A DNA stretch of 46,070 nucleotides from Zhongshania sp. (GCA_018066965.1 JAGPVP010000019.1:82403-128472); one strand, 5' to 3'; numbered from the stretch's first letter, positions 18,323-27,318 are shown. The notes: generated from the letters alone by a model not told the origin. A program made the numbers and translations.

Positions 18323-19096
18323 TTAACGAGGCTGCATACGAATTGCACCATCCAGACGGATACATTCGCCGTTCAAATATTCGTTTTCTGCCATCATGAC
18401 AGATAGGTGCGCTATCTCTTCAGGGCGACCAAGACGCTGAGGGTTTACTACGCTGGCCTCTAAAGATTTGTAAGCCACTTCAGATAAGGTTTCAAACAAC
18501 GGCGTATGAATTAGCCCCGGCACAATCGTGTTTACCCGAATACCATAAGACGCTAAATCCCGCGCCATCGGCAAAGTCATACCTACAACACCGCCTTTCG
18601 ATGCACTATACGCAACCTGTCCTACCTGGCCTTCGTAAGCCGCAACCGACGCAGTATTAATAATCACACCACGCGCATTAGCACCGTCATATGGCGCGTT
18701 CTTTGCCATTTGCTCGGCAACCAAGCGCGCTACGTTAAAGGTGCCTACCAAGTTCACGTTAATCACGGTTTTATACGCATCCAGTGGGAAAGCACCTTGC
18801 TTACCCAAGGTTTTAATCGCATTGCCGATACCGGCATAGTTGTTACAGATATGAATGGCACCAAATTTCGCCATTACCTCTGCTATTGCAGTAGCAACCG
18901 ACGCTTCATCGGCAACATTGACGTTATGAAAGCTCACATTGTCTGCACCCAGCTCTGCCACAATGGCATTGCCGCGTTCTGCATTCATATCAAAAATCGC
19001 GACCTTGCCGCCCTTGGCAAGATAAGCGCGTACAGTTGCTTCACCTAAGCCCGACGCACCGCCGGTAACTACAGCAATTTTTCCATTAATATCCAT
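18323..19096 (-). CDS. SDR dehydrogenase, HSD10-like 3-hydroxyacyl-CoA dehydrogenase
   Basis: 257-aa classical short-chain dehydrogenase. NAD-binding TGGASGLG (11-18) with Asp36 favouring NAD(H); catalytic S150, Y163, K167 in NTASVAAYEGQVGQVAYSAS. The usual NNAG is CNNYAG. The VAYSASKGGVVGMTLPMARDLA stretch and C-terminus match human HSD17B10/type-2 3-hydroxyacyl-CoA dehydrogenase and its bacterial relatives. Within the operon it could perform the third beta-oxidation step or oxidise a ring or side-chain hydroxyl. It is separated by 18 nt from the ACAD gene upstream and by 83 nt from the large-subunit gene downstream. Confidence 0.92.
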   Translation of the reverse strand: MDINGKIAVVTGGASGLGEATVRAYLAKGGKVAIFDMNAERGNAIVAELGADNVSFHNVNVADEASVATAIAEVMAKFGAIHICNNYAGIGNAIKTLGKQGAFPLDAYKTVINVNLVGTFNVARLVAEQMAKNAPYDGANARGVIINTASVAAYEGQVGQVAYSASKGGVVGMTLPMARDLASYGIRVNTIVPGLIHTPLFETLSEVAYKSLEASVVNPQRLGRPEEIAHLSVMMAENEYLNGECIRLDGAIRMQPR

Positions 19097-19114
19097 GACT
19101 GCTTTCCCGTTTAA

Positions 19115-20281
19115 TTATTCGAAGAATGAAACGAATTTGTCTGAGTACAAATCGCGTCCAATAATTAATTTCATGATTTCTGAACTACCGGCAAAAATCC
19201 GTGTAATACGCGCATCGGTATACATGCGGCTAATTGGATACTCGTCCATAAAGCCTGCACCGCCGTGAAGTTGAACGCCCTCATCGACCATTTTGCACAG
19301 CAACTCACTGGTGTAGAGCTTGGCTTTTGCTGCGTCTTCAGAGGTGAGCAGACCTGCATTGTGAGCAGCAACACATTGGTCCACGTAAGCCTGCGCAACG
19401 TCAATTTCGGTACGTAAATCTGCCATTTTAAATTCAGTATTCTGCATTTTAGACAGTGGCTTACCGAATACTTTACGCTCCATGGTAAATTCGCGAGTGA
19501 CTTCAAAGGCACGATGGGCGCCAGATAAAAATCCGCAAGCACCAATCAGACGCTCTTCAGCCAAACCTTCCATCAAATAGATAAAGCCCTTGGTGGCATC
19601 GCCCAATACGTTTTCTTTTGGAATACGCACATCTTTGAAAAACAGTTCTGAAGTATCCTGCGCCTTCATCCCCATTTTTTTAAGGTTACGGCCGCGCTCA
19701 AAACCTTCCATACCGCGCTCAACTAAAAATAAACCCACAGCATAGGGATTATTTTCAGGATCTGTTTTCGCCGCCACAATCACCACGTCAGAATTAATAC
19801 CGTTGGTAATATACGTTTTGGTGCCATTTAGCAGCCAATGATCGCCCATGTCTTTCGCATTGGCACGCATACCCGCCAAGTCTGAACCGGCGTCTGGTTC
19901 CGTCATTGCAATGGCAAGAATCGTTTCGCCTGTTGCACACTTCGGTAAGAAACGCGCTTTCTGTTCGTCATTACCAAAACGATCGATATACGGGCCCACC
20001 AAGCGGCTGTGCAGGGTATTTGCCCAATCACCACCGTGGATGCGGCTAGTTTCTTCGATGATAATTTGTTCAAAACGAAAATCTTTATCGCCCATGCCAC
20101 CGTATTGTTCTTCCGGCCAAATCATCAAAAAACCTTGCGCACCAGCCTTGGTAAACGCTTCGCGATCAACAATACCCTGCTCACGCCAGCGCTCTATATT
20201 TGGTGCAATTTCTTGCTCCAAAAACTTGCGGTAGGCCGAGCGGAACATATTTTGTTCTTCGGTAAAATTACGTGGCAACAT
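19115..20281 (-). CDS. Acyl-CoA dehydrogenase, long-chain type
   Basis: 388 aa. Contains AIAMTEPDAGSDLAGMRA, LNGTKTYITNG and a C-terminal QLHGGAGFMDEYPISRMYTDARI. The C-terminal site is IFAGSSEIMK (Ala in place of Glu). Glu in GLAEERLIGA matches the base position of long-chain and isovaleryl-CoA dehydrogenases, so it is probably an active LCAD-type enzyme. The reading can be extended to a TTG at 20323, but the ATG at 20281 has GGAG upstream and begins LPRNFTEEQ like homologues. Third gene of the operon, after the FadB-like gene; two stem-loops lie in the intergenic gap. Confidence 0.92.
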   Translation of the reverse strand: MLPRNFTEEQNMFRSAYRKFLEQEIAPNIERWREQGIVDREAFTKAGAQGFLMIWPEEQYGGMGDKDFRFEQIIIEETSRIHGGDWANTLHSRLVGPYIDRFGNDEQKARFLPKCATGETILAIAMTEPDAGSDLAGMRANAKDMGDHWLLNGTKTYITNGINSDVVIVAAKTDPENNPYAVGLFLVERGMEGFERGRNLKKMGMKAQDTSELFFKDVRIPKENVLGDATKGFIYLMEGLAEERLIGACGFLSGAHRAFEVTREFTMERKVFGKPLSKMQNTEFKMADLRTEIDVAQAYVDQCVAAHNAGLLTSEDAAKAKLYTSELLCKMVDEGVQLHGGAGFMDEYPISRMYTDARITRIFAGSSEIMKLIIGRDLYSDKFVSFFE

Positions 20282-20311
20282 AGGAATTGTGCTCCGGATT
20301 TTAAGAAATAA

Positions 20312-20334
20312 ATCTCGATGCAAAACATCGAGAT
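20312..20334 (-). terminator. Stem-loop upstream of the long-chain ACAD gene
   Basis: Perfect 9-bp inverted repeat ATCTCGATG / CATCGAGAT with a 5-nt loop. On the minus strand it is followed by TTATTTCTT, a weak U-tract. In the middle of an operon it may act as an attenuator or a processing site. Confidence 0.45.
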
Positions 20335-20355
20335 CTTAATAAGTATTTTTTATAT

Positions 20356-20385
20356 CAGCGGCGAGAAACTCCCACCGCTGTTTTT
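20356..20385. terminator. Second stem-loop in the FadB-like/ACAD gap
   Basis: CAGCGG-N13-CCGCTG. A T-run follows on the plus strand and an A-rich flank on the minus strand. It lies 20 nt past the FadB-like stop codon. The role is unclear because all local genes are on the minus strand. Confidence 0.4.
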
Positions 20386-20399
20386 ATGATAAAGCTGCG

Positions 20400-22547
20400 T
20401 TAAACAAACAAATCCCCATCAGCGGCCTTTTTCAATAGCAACGCGGGTGGTGTAAAGCGCTCGCCATATAGCGCGCTTAGCTCAGCGGCACGATCAGCAA
20501 ATTTCTGCACGCCGTAGGTATTAATATATTGGAATACACCACCAGTATAAGGAGGAAAACCAATACCCATGATTGAACCTATGTTGCCGTCTGCAACCGA
20601 TTTCAATACGCCTTCCTCTAAACAGCGCACCGACTCCACAACCTGTCTAAATAAAATACGCTCTTTAATATCATGGTTAGAAACAGCAACATCCGCCTTC
20701 ACAAAACGCTCGCGAATGGTTGGCCAAATGGTTTTGCTGCCGTCAGCGGCGTAATCGTAATAACCACCTTCGTAGGCTTTACCGTTGCGCTGGTATTCAT
20801 CTACAAACACCTTAGACATACGGCCAGTCGCGGTATCAACATTCATATTGTCACCAAGGCGCTCGTTTAGCTCGCGATTAGTGGCGACGATCTTAGTGGT
20901 TAATTGCTGACTCACTTCATCGTGCACGGCCAATGGGCCAACCGGCATACCGACTAATTTAGCGAGGTTTTCGATCAACACTGGCTCAACGCCTTCTTCG
21001 ATCAGTACCGCGCCTTCATCAACAAAGGTGCCAAATACCCGCGAGGTAAAGAAGCCGCGAGAATCGTTAACAACAATCGGGGTTTTCTTAATTTGCTGTG
21101 CATAATCAAAGGCCTTCGCCAAGGTTTCTGCAGAGGTTTTATCGCCAACAATAATCTCAACCAAAGGCATTTTGTCTACTGGCGAGAAAAAGTGAATACC
21201 AATAAAGTTTTCAGGCTTAGCAGATGCTTCTGCTAACAACGTAATCGGTAGCGTAGATGTATTAGAACCCCACACACCACCCTCGGCCAATAAGGGCTCA
21301 AGTTCCTTGGTCATACTATGTTTCAGATCAACGCTTTCAAACACTGCCTCAATGATTAAGTCACAACCTTGTAGGTCACTGGCATCAACCGTCGCGGTAA
21401 TACGGCCAAGAATATCGGCCTTTTTCTCTTCACTCATGCGGCCACGACTAATCGCTTTACTCAAAATCATGTCGCTATAAGCTTTGCCTTTGTCGGCAGC
21501 GTCTTGGCTGATGTCCTTGAGCACTACGTCCATACCTGCACGCGCAGACACATAGGCAATACCCTGCCCCATCATGCCCGCGCCCAAGATACCCACCTTT
21601 TTAACTTTGCTTTTCGCGATGTCTTTAGGACGACTGCCACCACCATTGACCTGATTCATTTGCAAAAAGAAGGTCATCATATTTTTGGCTTGTGGTGTGG
21701 TAACCAAGCTCGTCAATGCACGGCTTTCAATACGTAGCGCAGTGTCAAAATCTACCCGCAAGGTATTTGCAATTACATCTAAAATTTTCTCAGGCGCAGG
21801 CATCAAACCCTTAGTCTTTTGCGACAACATTGGCACCGCGCCCTGAATCATCTGAGCAATATTCGGCTTGCGTAAGTCACCGCCGGGAATTTTAAAGCCC
21901 TTCACATCCCAAGGGTTGGCAGCTTCTGGGTTCGCCAAAATCCACGCTTGCGCCTTGGCCATCATGTCGTCTGTGTCTGCACCAAGTTCTTCAACCAAAC
22001 CAAAGGCTGCGGCTTTCTCAGCAGTAAAACGCGTACCTTCCAGCAATGGCATAATGGCTTTTTCAACGCCCATCTTGCTAACCAAACGCACGATACCACC
22101 ACCGCCAGGCAGCAAGCCCAAACTCACTTCGGGTAAGCCAATGGCCACTGCGGGCGAATTTAATGCCACGCGATAATGACAGGCCAAGCAAATTTCATAA
22201 CCACCACCCAACGCCGCACCATTAATGGCAGCAACCACTGGTTTGCCGAGCTTTTCTAAGCGGCGCAATAAGCTCTTAATGGATTCAGTTTGTGCAAACA
22301 AGGCTGGCTCATCTACGCCCGGCACAGCTTTAAGCATGTTCTTAATGTCGCCACCGGCAAAAAAGGAGCTTTTTGCTGACGTTAAAATGACACCGGCAAT
22401 ATCATTGCGATCTGCTTCCAAGCGCTCGATTGTTACGCCCATTAACTCAATATATTCGTCGTTCATCGCATTGACTGGACCACTCATGTCCATAGTCACT
22501 GTAACGATGTTATTGCTGTCTTTTTGATAATTAAATGTTCCGCTCAT
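20400..22547 (-). CDS. FadB/FadJ-type bifunctional enoyl-CoA hydratase / 3-hydroxyacyl-CoA dehydrogenase
   Basis: 715 aa. Catalyses the second and third beta-oxidation steps in the cytoplasm. The N-terminal crotonase domain (1-190) has oxyanion FFAGGD (62-67) and catalytic Glu118 (GGGYEIC) and Glu140 (GLPEVSLGLLPG). The dehydrogenase NAD fold begins VGILGAGMMGQGIA (318-331), with catalytic His452 in IHFFSPVDKMP. The C-terminal repeat ends IGFPPYTGGVFQYINTYG. Length equals the FadB/FadJ norm. The thiolase gene lies 82 nt upstream on the same strand, as in fadBA-type loci though in the reverse order. AGG precedes the ATG. Substrate chain length not predictable. Confidence 0.95.
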   Translation of the reverse strand: MSGTFNYQKDSNNIVTVTMDMSGPVNAMNDEYIELMGVTIERLEADRNDIAGVILTSAKSSFFAGGDIKNMLKAVPGVDEPALFAQTESIKSLLRRLEKLGKPVVAAINGAALGGGYEICLACHYRVALNSPAVAIGLPEVSLGLLPGGGGIVRLVSKMGVEKAIMPLLEGTRFTAEKAAAFGLVEELGADTDDMMAKAQAWILANPEAANPWDVKGFKIPGGDLRKPNIAQMIQGAVPMLSQKTKGLMPAPEKILDVIANTLRVDFDTALRIESRALTSLVTTPQAKNMMTFFLQMNQVNGGGSRPKDIAKSKVKKVGILGAGMMGQGIAYVSARAGMDVVLKDISQDAADKGKAYSDMILSKAISRGRMSEEKKADILGRITATVDASDLQGCDLIIEAVFESVDLKHSMTKELEPLLAEGGVWGSNTSTLPITLLAEASAKPENFIGIHFFSPVDKMPLVEIIVGDKTSAETLAKAFDYAQQIKKTPIVVNDSRGFFTSRVFGTFVDEGAVLIEEGVEPVLIENLAKLVGMPVGPLAVHDEVSQQLTTKIVATNRELNERLGDNMNVDTATGRMSKVFVDEYQRNGKAYEGGYYDYAADGSKTIWPTIRERFVKADVAVSNHDIKERILFRQVVESVRCLEEGVLKSVADGNIGSIMGIGFPPYTGGVFQYINTYGVQKFADRAAELSALYGERFTPPALLLKKAADGDLFV

Positions 22548-22629
22548 TGCGCTACCTATTCATTCATTTTGTCGTCAATGCCGACGGGGTTTCCCTGTCA
22601 GCAGCTAATTCAAATTGTGAATTCTGACC

Positions 22630-23838
22630 TCACACCCGCTCGATGATGGTCGCGATACCCATGCCGCCGCCGACACATAACGTGATCAAACCAAAGCGCA
22701 AATTGCGACGCTCAAGCTCATCTAGGCAGGTGCCAACTAACATGGCGCCGGTTGCGCCAAGGGGGTGGCCCATGGCGATTGAACCGCCATTGACGTTGAT
22801 TTTCTCACTCGGTACGCCGGTTTCTTTTTGGAAACGCATTACCACTGAGGCAAACGCTTCGTTGACTTCAAACAGGTCGATGTCGTCGATAGACATACCG
22901 GCTTTTTCCAGCACTTTCCACGTTGCCGGCGCGGGACCAGTCAACATAATGGTTGGCTCGGTGCTGGTCACTGCGGTTGCAACAATACGACCACGGGCTT
23001 TTAAACCTAGCTCGGCACCAATTTTTTCGCTGCCGATCAATACCGCAGAAGCACCATCTACGATGCCGGAAGAATTACCGGGCGTGTGGATGTGATTGAT
23101 TTTGACAACTTGGGGATATTTGCTCAGGGCAATATCGTCGTAACCCAAAGAACCATGAAACTCAAAAGACGCCTTTAATCGCGCCAAGCCCTCTAAGCTG
23201 CTATCTGGTTTTATAAACTCATCGCGCTCAAGAATCGTTACGCCGTTTTCATCTTTAACCGGCATCACTGATTTATCGAAATAACCAGCGTCTCTTGCCG
23301 CTGCTGCTTTTTGCTGAGATTGAAGTGCAAAGGCATCAACATCTTCACGGCTAAATTCAGCCAAGGTTGCAATTAAATCTGCGCCCACACCCTGCGGCAC
23401 AAACGCACTATCAAATGCAGTTTGCGGATCTTCGCCCCACGCACCGCCATTGCTGCCCATCGGCACGCGAGACATACACTCAACGCCACCGGCAACCACT
23501 AAGTCTTCCCAGCCCGACGCTACTTTCTGTGCGGCGAGGTTTACCGCCTCTAATCCCGATGCGCAAAAACGATCTAGTTGAAAACCCGAAACACGCTCAT
23601 CCCAACCGGCTTTCAATAGTGCCGTTTTCGCCACGCAAGAGCCTTGCTCTCCAATAGGCGTAACACAGCCCATAATGACATCATCGACTTTGCTCGTATC
23701 AAGATTATGTCTATCACGCAGACCGTTAAGTAAGCCGGCAAGCAGGTCGACTGGCTTCACTTCATGTAGTGAGCCGTCTTTTTTACCTTTACCACGGGGT
23801 GTACGAACTGCGTCGTAGATGAAAGCTGTATTAGCCAT
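22630..23838 (-). CDS. Acetyl-CoA C-acyltransferase (thiolase)
   Basis: 402 aa. Thiolytic cleavage of 3-ketoacyl-CoA, the last beta-oxidation step. The nucleophile Cys92 is in [10 protein letters not shown], His358 in GHPLGATGA, and the second Cys388 in TLCVGGGMG. The start at 23838 ([16 protein letters not shown]) matches the family and has GGGA upstream; a 30-residue longer frame is unlike thiolases. First gene of the seven-gene minus-strand operon. The 193-nt region shared with the divergent AraC regulator gene holds three GACAT elements (near 23857, 23920 and 23931) that could be regulator half-sites. Confidence 0.95.
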   Translation of the reverse strand: MANTAFIYDAVRTPRGKGKKDGSLHEVKPVDLLAGLLNGLRDRHNLDTSKVDDVIMGCVTPIGEQGSCVAKTALLKAGWDERVSGFQLDRFCASGLEAVNLAAQKVASGWEDLVVAGGVECMSRVPMGSNGGAWGEDPQTAFDSAFVPQGVGADLIATLAEFSREDVDAFALQSQQKAAAARDAGYFDKSVMPVKDENGVTILERDEFIKPDSSLEGLARLKASFEFHGSLGYDDIALSKYPQVVKINHIHTPGNSSGIVDGASAVLIGSEKIGAELGLKARGRIVATAVTSTEPTIMLTGPAPATWKVLEKAGMSIDDIDLFEVNEAFASVVMRFQKETGVPSEKINVNGGSIAMGHPLGATGAMLVGTCLDELERRNLRFGLITLCVGGGMGIATIIERV

Positions 23839-24031
23839 AGTGTATTGTCCCTGACTGACATGATTATTACGTGCACAAGAGAGTCGCCCCCGAGCGCCTT
23901 TTTCGCAATGACCGTCAATGACATACAATAGACATTATGTTACAAGTTAGCATTGAAAACTCCCAAGCATGCGCCTGCGGCAAAAAACTGGTTTGCCGGG
24001 AAACATATAGGCCAAACTCACTCGGTGTCTT

Positions 24032-25066
24032 ATGGAAAACAGAACCATCTCCATCGCCTTTATACGCAATATGGTATCGGGCTGCGGGCTGCCAAAGCGC
24101 TACTGCGAAGAATTACTTGAGCGCGCAGGTATCGACCCGAAAACCGTGACCAGTGAGCGCGCTCGAGTCACACCCACCCAGCTTTCGCAACTGAACAAAT
24201 GGATAACCGACGCCACCGGCGATGAAGGTATGGGGCATTATCGACAGCCTCAAAAACACGGCACATTCCACGCTCTTGCTCACTATCAGCAAACCGCTGC
24301 AGACTTAGAACAAGCCATAGAGCGCAATGTGAAGTTTTATAACTTATTCGATTTTGGCTTTAGCTTGGCACTGATTCGCAGCGGCGACTATATAAGCTAC
24401 CGGCTGCAAGCCGATCTTGGCCTAACCTTGACGGACTGGGTTTACGAGCAGCACCTCATGATAAACCACCGCTTTTTATGTTGGTTAACTGGTAGCTCAA
24501 TCCCCCTTCATCGCGTTAATTTCAACTACCCAGCACCATCACACAGCGGCGAATACCACTACCTATTTTTCAGCGATACCCGCTTTGCCCAAGACCACAG
24601 TGAAATTGTGTTTCATCGCCAATACCTAAGCCTGCCAATCATTCGCTCAACCGCCGAGCTAGAAGACTACCTTTCACGCGTGCCCAGCGAATTCCTGCAC
24701 ATTCCCAACCAAGGCAGCAGTTACACCGAGCAAATTAGACGGATTATTAAAAAATCATTGCCGGACATCCCCAGCTACGAAGGCATGGCGCAATCGCTAG
24801 GACTGACGCCACAAACCCTCCGTCGCCGACTTCGCCAAGAGGGCTGTGATTACAGATTGATCAAAAATGAGCTTATTCGAGATACCGCGATTGGCTATTT
24901 GTTACACGACAACAGAGAGATCAAGACAATCTCTTATCAGCTCGGCTTCTCTGAACCCAGCGCATTTATACGCTCTTTCAAAAAATGGACCGGCGTGACA
25001 CCGCATCAGTATCGCGACAATCACAGCTTAGGGGCTGATTCATTCAAAAGCGGAGACAGAATTTAA
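24032..25066 (+). CDS. AraC-family transcriptional regulator (OruR-like)
   Basis: 344 aa. N-terminal ligand-binding 'Arabinose_bd' domain (about 20-200) with GTFHALAHYQQTAADLEQAI. The complete double HTH lies in 240-335: SYEGMAQSLGLTPQTLRRRL and ISYQLGFSEPSAFIRSFKKW followed by TGVTPHQYRD. Divergent from the beta-oxidation operon, so it is the likely activator responding to the fatty or steroid acid consumed there. The Shine-Dalgarno is poor and the start is the first available Met. Only 10 nt separate its stop from the convergent vapC stop. Confidence 0.92.
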   Translation: MENRTISIAFIRNMVSGCGLPKRYCEELLERAGIDPKTVTSERARVTPTQLSQLNKWITDATGDEGMGHYRQPQKHGTFHALAHYQQTAADLEQAIERNVKFYNLFDFGFSLALIRSGDYISYRLQADLGLTLTDWVYEQHLMINHRFLCWLTGSSIPLHRVNFNYPAPSHSGEYHYLFFSDTRFAQDHSEIVFHRQYLSLPIIRSTAELEDYLSRVPSEFLHIPNQGSSYTEQIRRIIKKSLPDIPSYEGMAQSLGLTPQTLRRRLRQEGCDYRLIKNELIRDTAIGYLLHDNREIKTISYQLGFSEPSAFIRSFKKWTGVTPHQYRDNHSLGADSFKSGDRI

Positions 25067-25076
25067 ATCGAGCACT

Positions 25077-25466
25077 TCAAGCTTCAACCAAGCCTAGATG
25101 TTTAACGAAAGGTTTAAAGTCTTTATCTGAAAAAAGAAGAGGAAGTTTCTGATCAATACAAAATGTGGCGATAATGACATCGGCGGTTTTACGTACAGTA
25201 ATCCCCTTTTTTCGTAGTGCCCTAAAATTCTCCGCACTCTTTATCGCCATTTTCTCTCCAAGCATGTCGAAAATAGTTATATCTTCAAAAACCTCGCGTG
25301 CAGCCTTGTAGTCTTTATCATGCCTAAAGCCCTGCAATACCTCAGTCAGAATCAGATCACCTATAGCGACCGGCCTTATTCCAAGAATATTATCGAGCTT
25401 ATCAGCTTCGGGAGAGTCCAATCCCGAGAAGTAATCGATCCATACACTGGAATCCACTAGAATCAC
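25077..25466 (-). CDS. vapC: VapC-type PIN-domain toxin ribonuclease
   Basis: 129-aa PIN-domain endoribonuclease of a type II toxin-antitoxin system. The Mg2+-binding acidic residues are D5 (ILVDSSVWIDYF), E42 (LTEVLQG), D96 (TADVIIA) and D114 (LFSDKDF). Length is typical. The start codon overlaps the end of the antitoxin gene by 4 nt (ATGA), as usual for coupled vapBC. VapC enzymes generally cleave tRNA or rRNA loops; the target here is unknown. Confidence 0.93.
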   Translation of the reverse strand: MILVDSSVWIDYFSGLDSPEADKLDNILGIRPVAIGDLILTEVLQGFRHDKDYKAAREVFEDITIFDMLGEKMAIKSAENFRALRKKGITVRKTADVIIATFCIDQKLPLLFSDKDFKPFVKHLGLVEA

Positions 25467-25657
25467 GAGCTGGCTCTCATATCATCAAGGTCTCCTGTCC
25501 ATTGCAATTTCCCACGCAGTTCTTTTATATTTTTCTGCTTATTTAGCTGAATCAAGGTCTTCAGCCCCAGTTCAACCACATCTTTCTTAGTTTTTAAGCC
25601 CGTGGCCTTCAACACCTCATTCATTAACTTATCGTCAATCTCAATATTCGTTCGCAT
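25463..25657 (-). CDS. vapB: VapB-type antitoxin (DUF2191 / ribbon-helix-helix)
   Basis: 64 aa from the ATG at 25657, which has GAGG 6-7 nt upstream; a longer TTG reading is unlikely. MRTNIEIDDKLMNEVLKATG-like N-terminus followed by KTKKDVVELGLKTLI forms the ribbon-helix-helix DNA-binding part. The C-terminal ELRGKLQWTGDLDDMR is the usual toxin-neutralising tail of this family. Autoregulation is expected through the perfect inverted repeat just upstream (25687-25714). Confidence 0.92.
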   Translation of the reverse strand: MRTNIEIDDKLMNEVLKATGLKTKKDVVELGLKTLIQLNKQKNIKELRGKLQWTGDLDDMRASS

Positions 25658-25686
25658 GTTTGACCTCAATTTGCACAAGCACTAAA

Positions 25687-25714
25687 TGTGTATAAAGTAT
25701 CCACCTTATACACA
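25687..25714. promoter_or_regulatory. vapBC operator
   Basis: Perfect 9-bp inverted repeat TGTGTATAA / TTATACACA with a 10-nt spacer, starting 30 nt upstream of vapB. Position and symmetry suit binding by the VapB ribbon-helix-helix dimer or the VapBC complex. Confidence 0.75.
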
Positions 25715-25820
25715 CTCCTAGTCAAGTAAGTGTATTGGCCGACAAGGCATTTCTGAGATATATAAAAAGGGTTTTCAAGCCAAGATTTCGATTGAACCGC
25801 GCATTATTTGGCGCGAGATA

Positions 25821-25894
25821 ACTGAATGCGAGTTAAAAATATCCCCTTACGCACAAATCGGCATTAGGGACACGCCCTAAAGCTCGCACTCAGT
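25821..25894 (-). repeat. Nested stem-loop at the end of the lva-like operon
   Basis: Outer arms ACTGAATGCGAG / CTCGCACTCAGT pair with one mismatch. An inner perfect TTAGGG-N5-CCCTAA stem (25864-25880) sits within. The outer arm overlaps the stop codon of the DUF6285 gene. It could end the operon or protect its 3' end; no T-run is evident. Confidence 0.5.
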
Positions 25895-26297
25895 CATCAA
25901 CATGCTTTAAGTAGCTGGCATAACGCGGGTTATCTATCGCCATCTTTGCGACGGTAATACGCTCTAGAGTGGCAAGCAAATTATCTTGTCTCGATGCTAT
26001 ATCACCGCTACGGATGTGATCGAGCAGGCGCTGATTTATATCCGTCCTTTCAGGGGCAGTGCTTTCAACCCCCAAGCTTTCGGGATCATCACCTAGATAC
26101 TCATTTAATGCCGAGTGCTCTAGTTGCCTAAAATTCTCGCCCAACTCAGACTCACGCGCGATGATTCCCAAAACATTCATCGCAATTTTCAATTTGTATT
26201 TAATGGCGTCGTCATCAACTGCCGGCGCCACCTCTGTCGTTAAAAATTCCTGCAAGGCATCGCATAATTGGCTGACATTTGGCTGACTAATCGGCAT
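25890..26297 (-). CDS. DUF6285 small protein, LvaB-like partner of the acyl-CoA kinase
   Basis: 135 aa, helical, cytoplasmic. Opening PISQPNVSQLCDALQEFLTTEVAP, then KIAMNVLGIIARE and a C-terminal ERITVAKMAIDNPRYA are features I associate with DUF6285. Genes of this kind follow APH-type kinases and ACADs in many bacteria. In the Pseudomonas lva operon a similarly sized protein, LvaB, assists the kinase LvaA; equating the two is inference. I use the ATG at 26297, which has AGGGG upstream. It overlaps the kinase gene by 11 nt, showing tight translational coupling. Confidence 0.85.
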   Translation of the reverse strand: MPISQPNVSQLCDALQEFLTTEVAPAVDDDAIKYKLKIAMNVLGIIARESELGENFRQLEHSALNEYLGDDPESLGVESTAPERTDINQRLLDHIRSGDIASRQDNLLATLERITVAKMAIDNPRYASYLKHVDD

Positions 26298-27318
26298 GGT
26301 CACCGCCCCTAAGTAAATCAAGTATATCTAGTTCACACTCTGAAACACGGCGGCCTATTGCGACCCGTTCCAATGAGCGCTCACGACCACTCAAATGCAT
26401 ATCGCATTGGTATAGGCAGATGACACCCCATTTAAGCACACCGAACAATTCCCAAAATTTAACTGCCGCATGATCAACATGTCGGCCACTGGCGCGCTCA
26501 TAGGCGTTATATAAGCTGGCCCGATCACCGAAGCCGCCCACCGGTTTGTCAATGCGGCCAAAGCGCCAAGAATTCACACATAGCCAGCCCAAGTCTTCCA
26601 TAGGGTCGCCGATATGAGACAGCTCCCAATCGAGTACAGCGCGAATGCCTTCTTCGCCCACCATTAAATTGCCATTACGGAAATCACCATGGACTAAGGT
26701 TTCCTCGGCGCAGGCCGGAATATGCTCAGCAAGCCAGCGAAAGGCATATTCAAACACCGGTAAGGCTTGCTGGTAGCCATCATATGCCTGCCGATAAAAT
26801 GCAATTTGCTCTGCCGCCACCGCGCGGTGTAGACCGGACAAGGCGCTGAGGGGCACAGCGTGAATGGCAGATAAAATCTCACCGCACTGCCCCGCCATTT
26901 GCTCCCTCGCTGTAGCATAACGCGGATCTTTTAGTATTTTTTGCGGCAGGGTTTCACCCTCGATATGCCCCATGATAAAGCCTTCGCCAAGACCATCGCC
27001 TGCACTCAGAGCTAGGATTATGGCTGGCGCCGGCACACCCGCAGCAACCGCAGCACCGAGCACCTTGGCTTCATCTGACTTGTTAAGCGCCCCACCAAAT
27101 TGACTGGCATCATGACCACGGCGAAATATAAGCGCCTGCTCGCCGTTTGCGGTAATCGCAATAAATGACCACGTCTGTGCTGCGGCTCCGCCGGTTAATC
27201 GACGTAGCCCCCTTACACTTACCGGCTCTGCCCACTGCCTTGCAAGCACCTTTTCTAACGTCGCTTTTAATTCCTCGGCCGTGCTTGCTTCAGCGCCCAT
27301 TAGCGACGCATTGCTCAC
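26287..27318 (-). CDS. APH-family kinase, LvaA/ACAD10-type (probable hydroxyacyl-CoA kinase)
   Basis: 343 aa, aminoglycoside-phosphotransferase-like fold. The catalytic loop HGDFRNGNLM (210-219, Asp212) and metal-binding LDWELSHIGDP (229-239) are intact. An N-lobe with ATP-binding RRLTGGAAAQTWSF precedes them. It overlaps the upstream ACAD gene by 4 nt (GTGA) and the DUF6285 gene by 11 nt, so the three act together. In lva and in vertebrate ACAD10/ACAD11, such a kinase phosphorylates the 4-hydroxyl of an acyl-CoA, and the ACAD then gives an enoyl-CoA. The GTG start has GGAG about 9 nt upstream. Antibiotic resistance is unlikely given the context. Confidence 0.9.
   Translation of the reverse strand: MSNASLMGAEASTAEELKATLEKVLARQWAEPVSVRGLRRLTGGAAAQTWSFIAITANGEQALIFRRGHDASQFGGALNKSDEAKVLGAAVAAGVPAPAIILALSAGDGLGEGFIMGHIEGETLPQKILKDPRYATAREQMAGQCGEILSAIHAVPLSALSGLHRAVAAEQIAFYRQAYDGYQQALPVFEYAFRWLAEHIPACAEETLVHGDFRNGNLMVGEEGIRAVLDWELSHIGDPMEDLGWLCVNSWRFGRIDKPVGGFGDRASLYNAYERASGRHVDHAAVKFWELFGVLKWGVICLYQCDMHLSGRERSLERVAIGRRVSECELDILDLLRGGDHAD

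Noticed and set aside
22643..23095. 150-codon plus-strand reading frame
   Set aside because: Antisense to the thiolase gene; Pro/Ser-rich translation without family signatures.
26287..27318. Aminoglycoside resistance gene
   Set aside because: The APH fold is shared with acyl-CoA kinases, and the overlap with an ACAD and DUF6285 gene points to catabolism.
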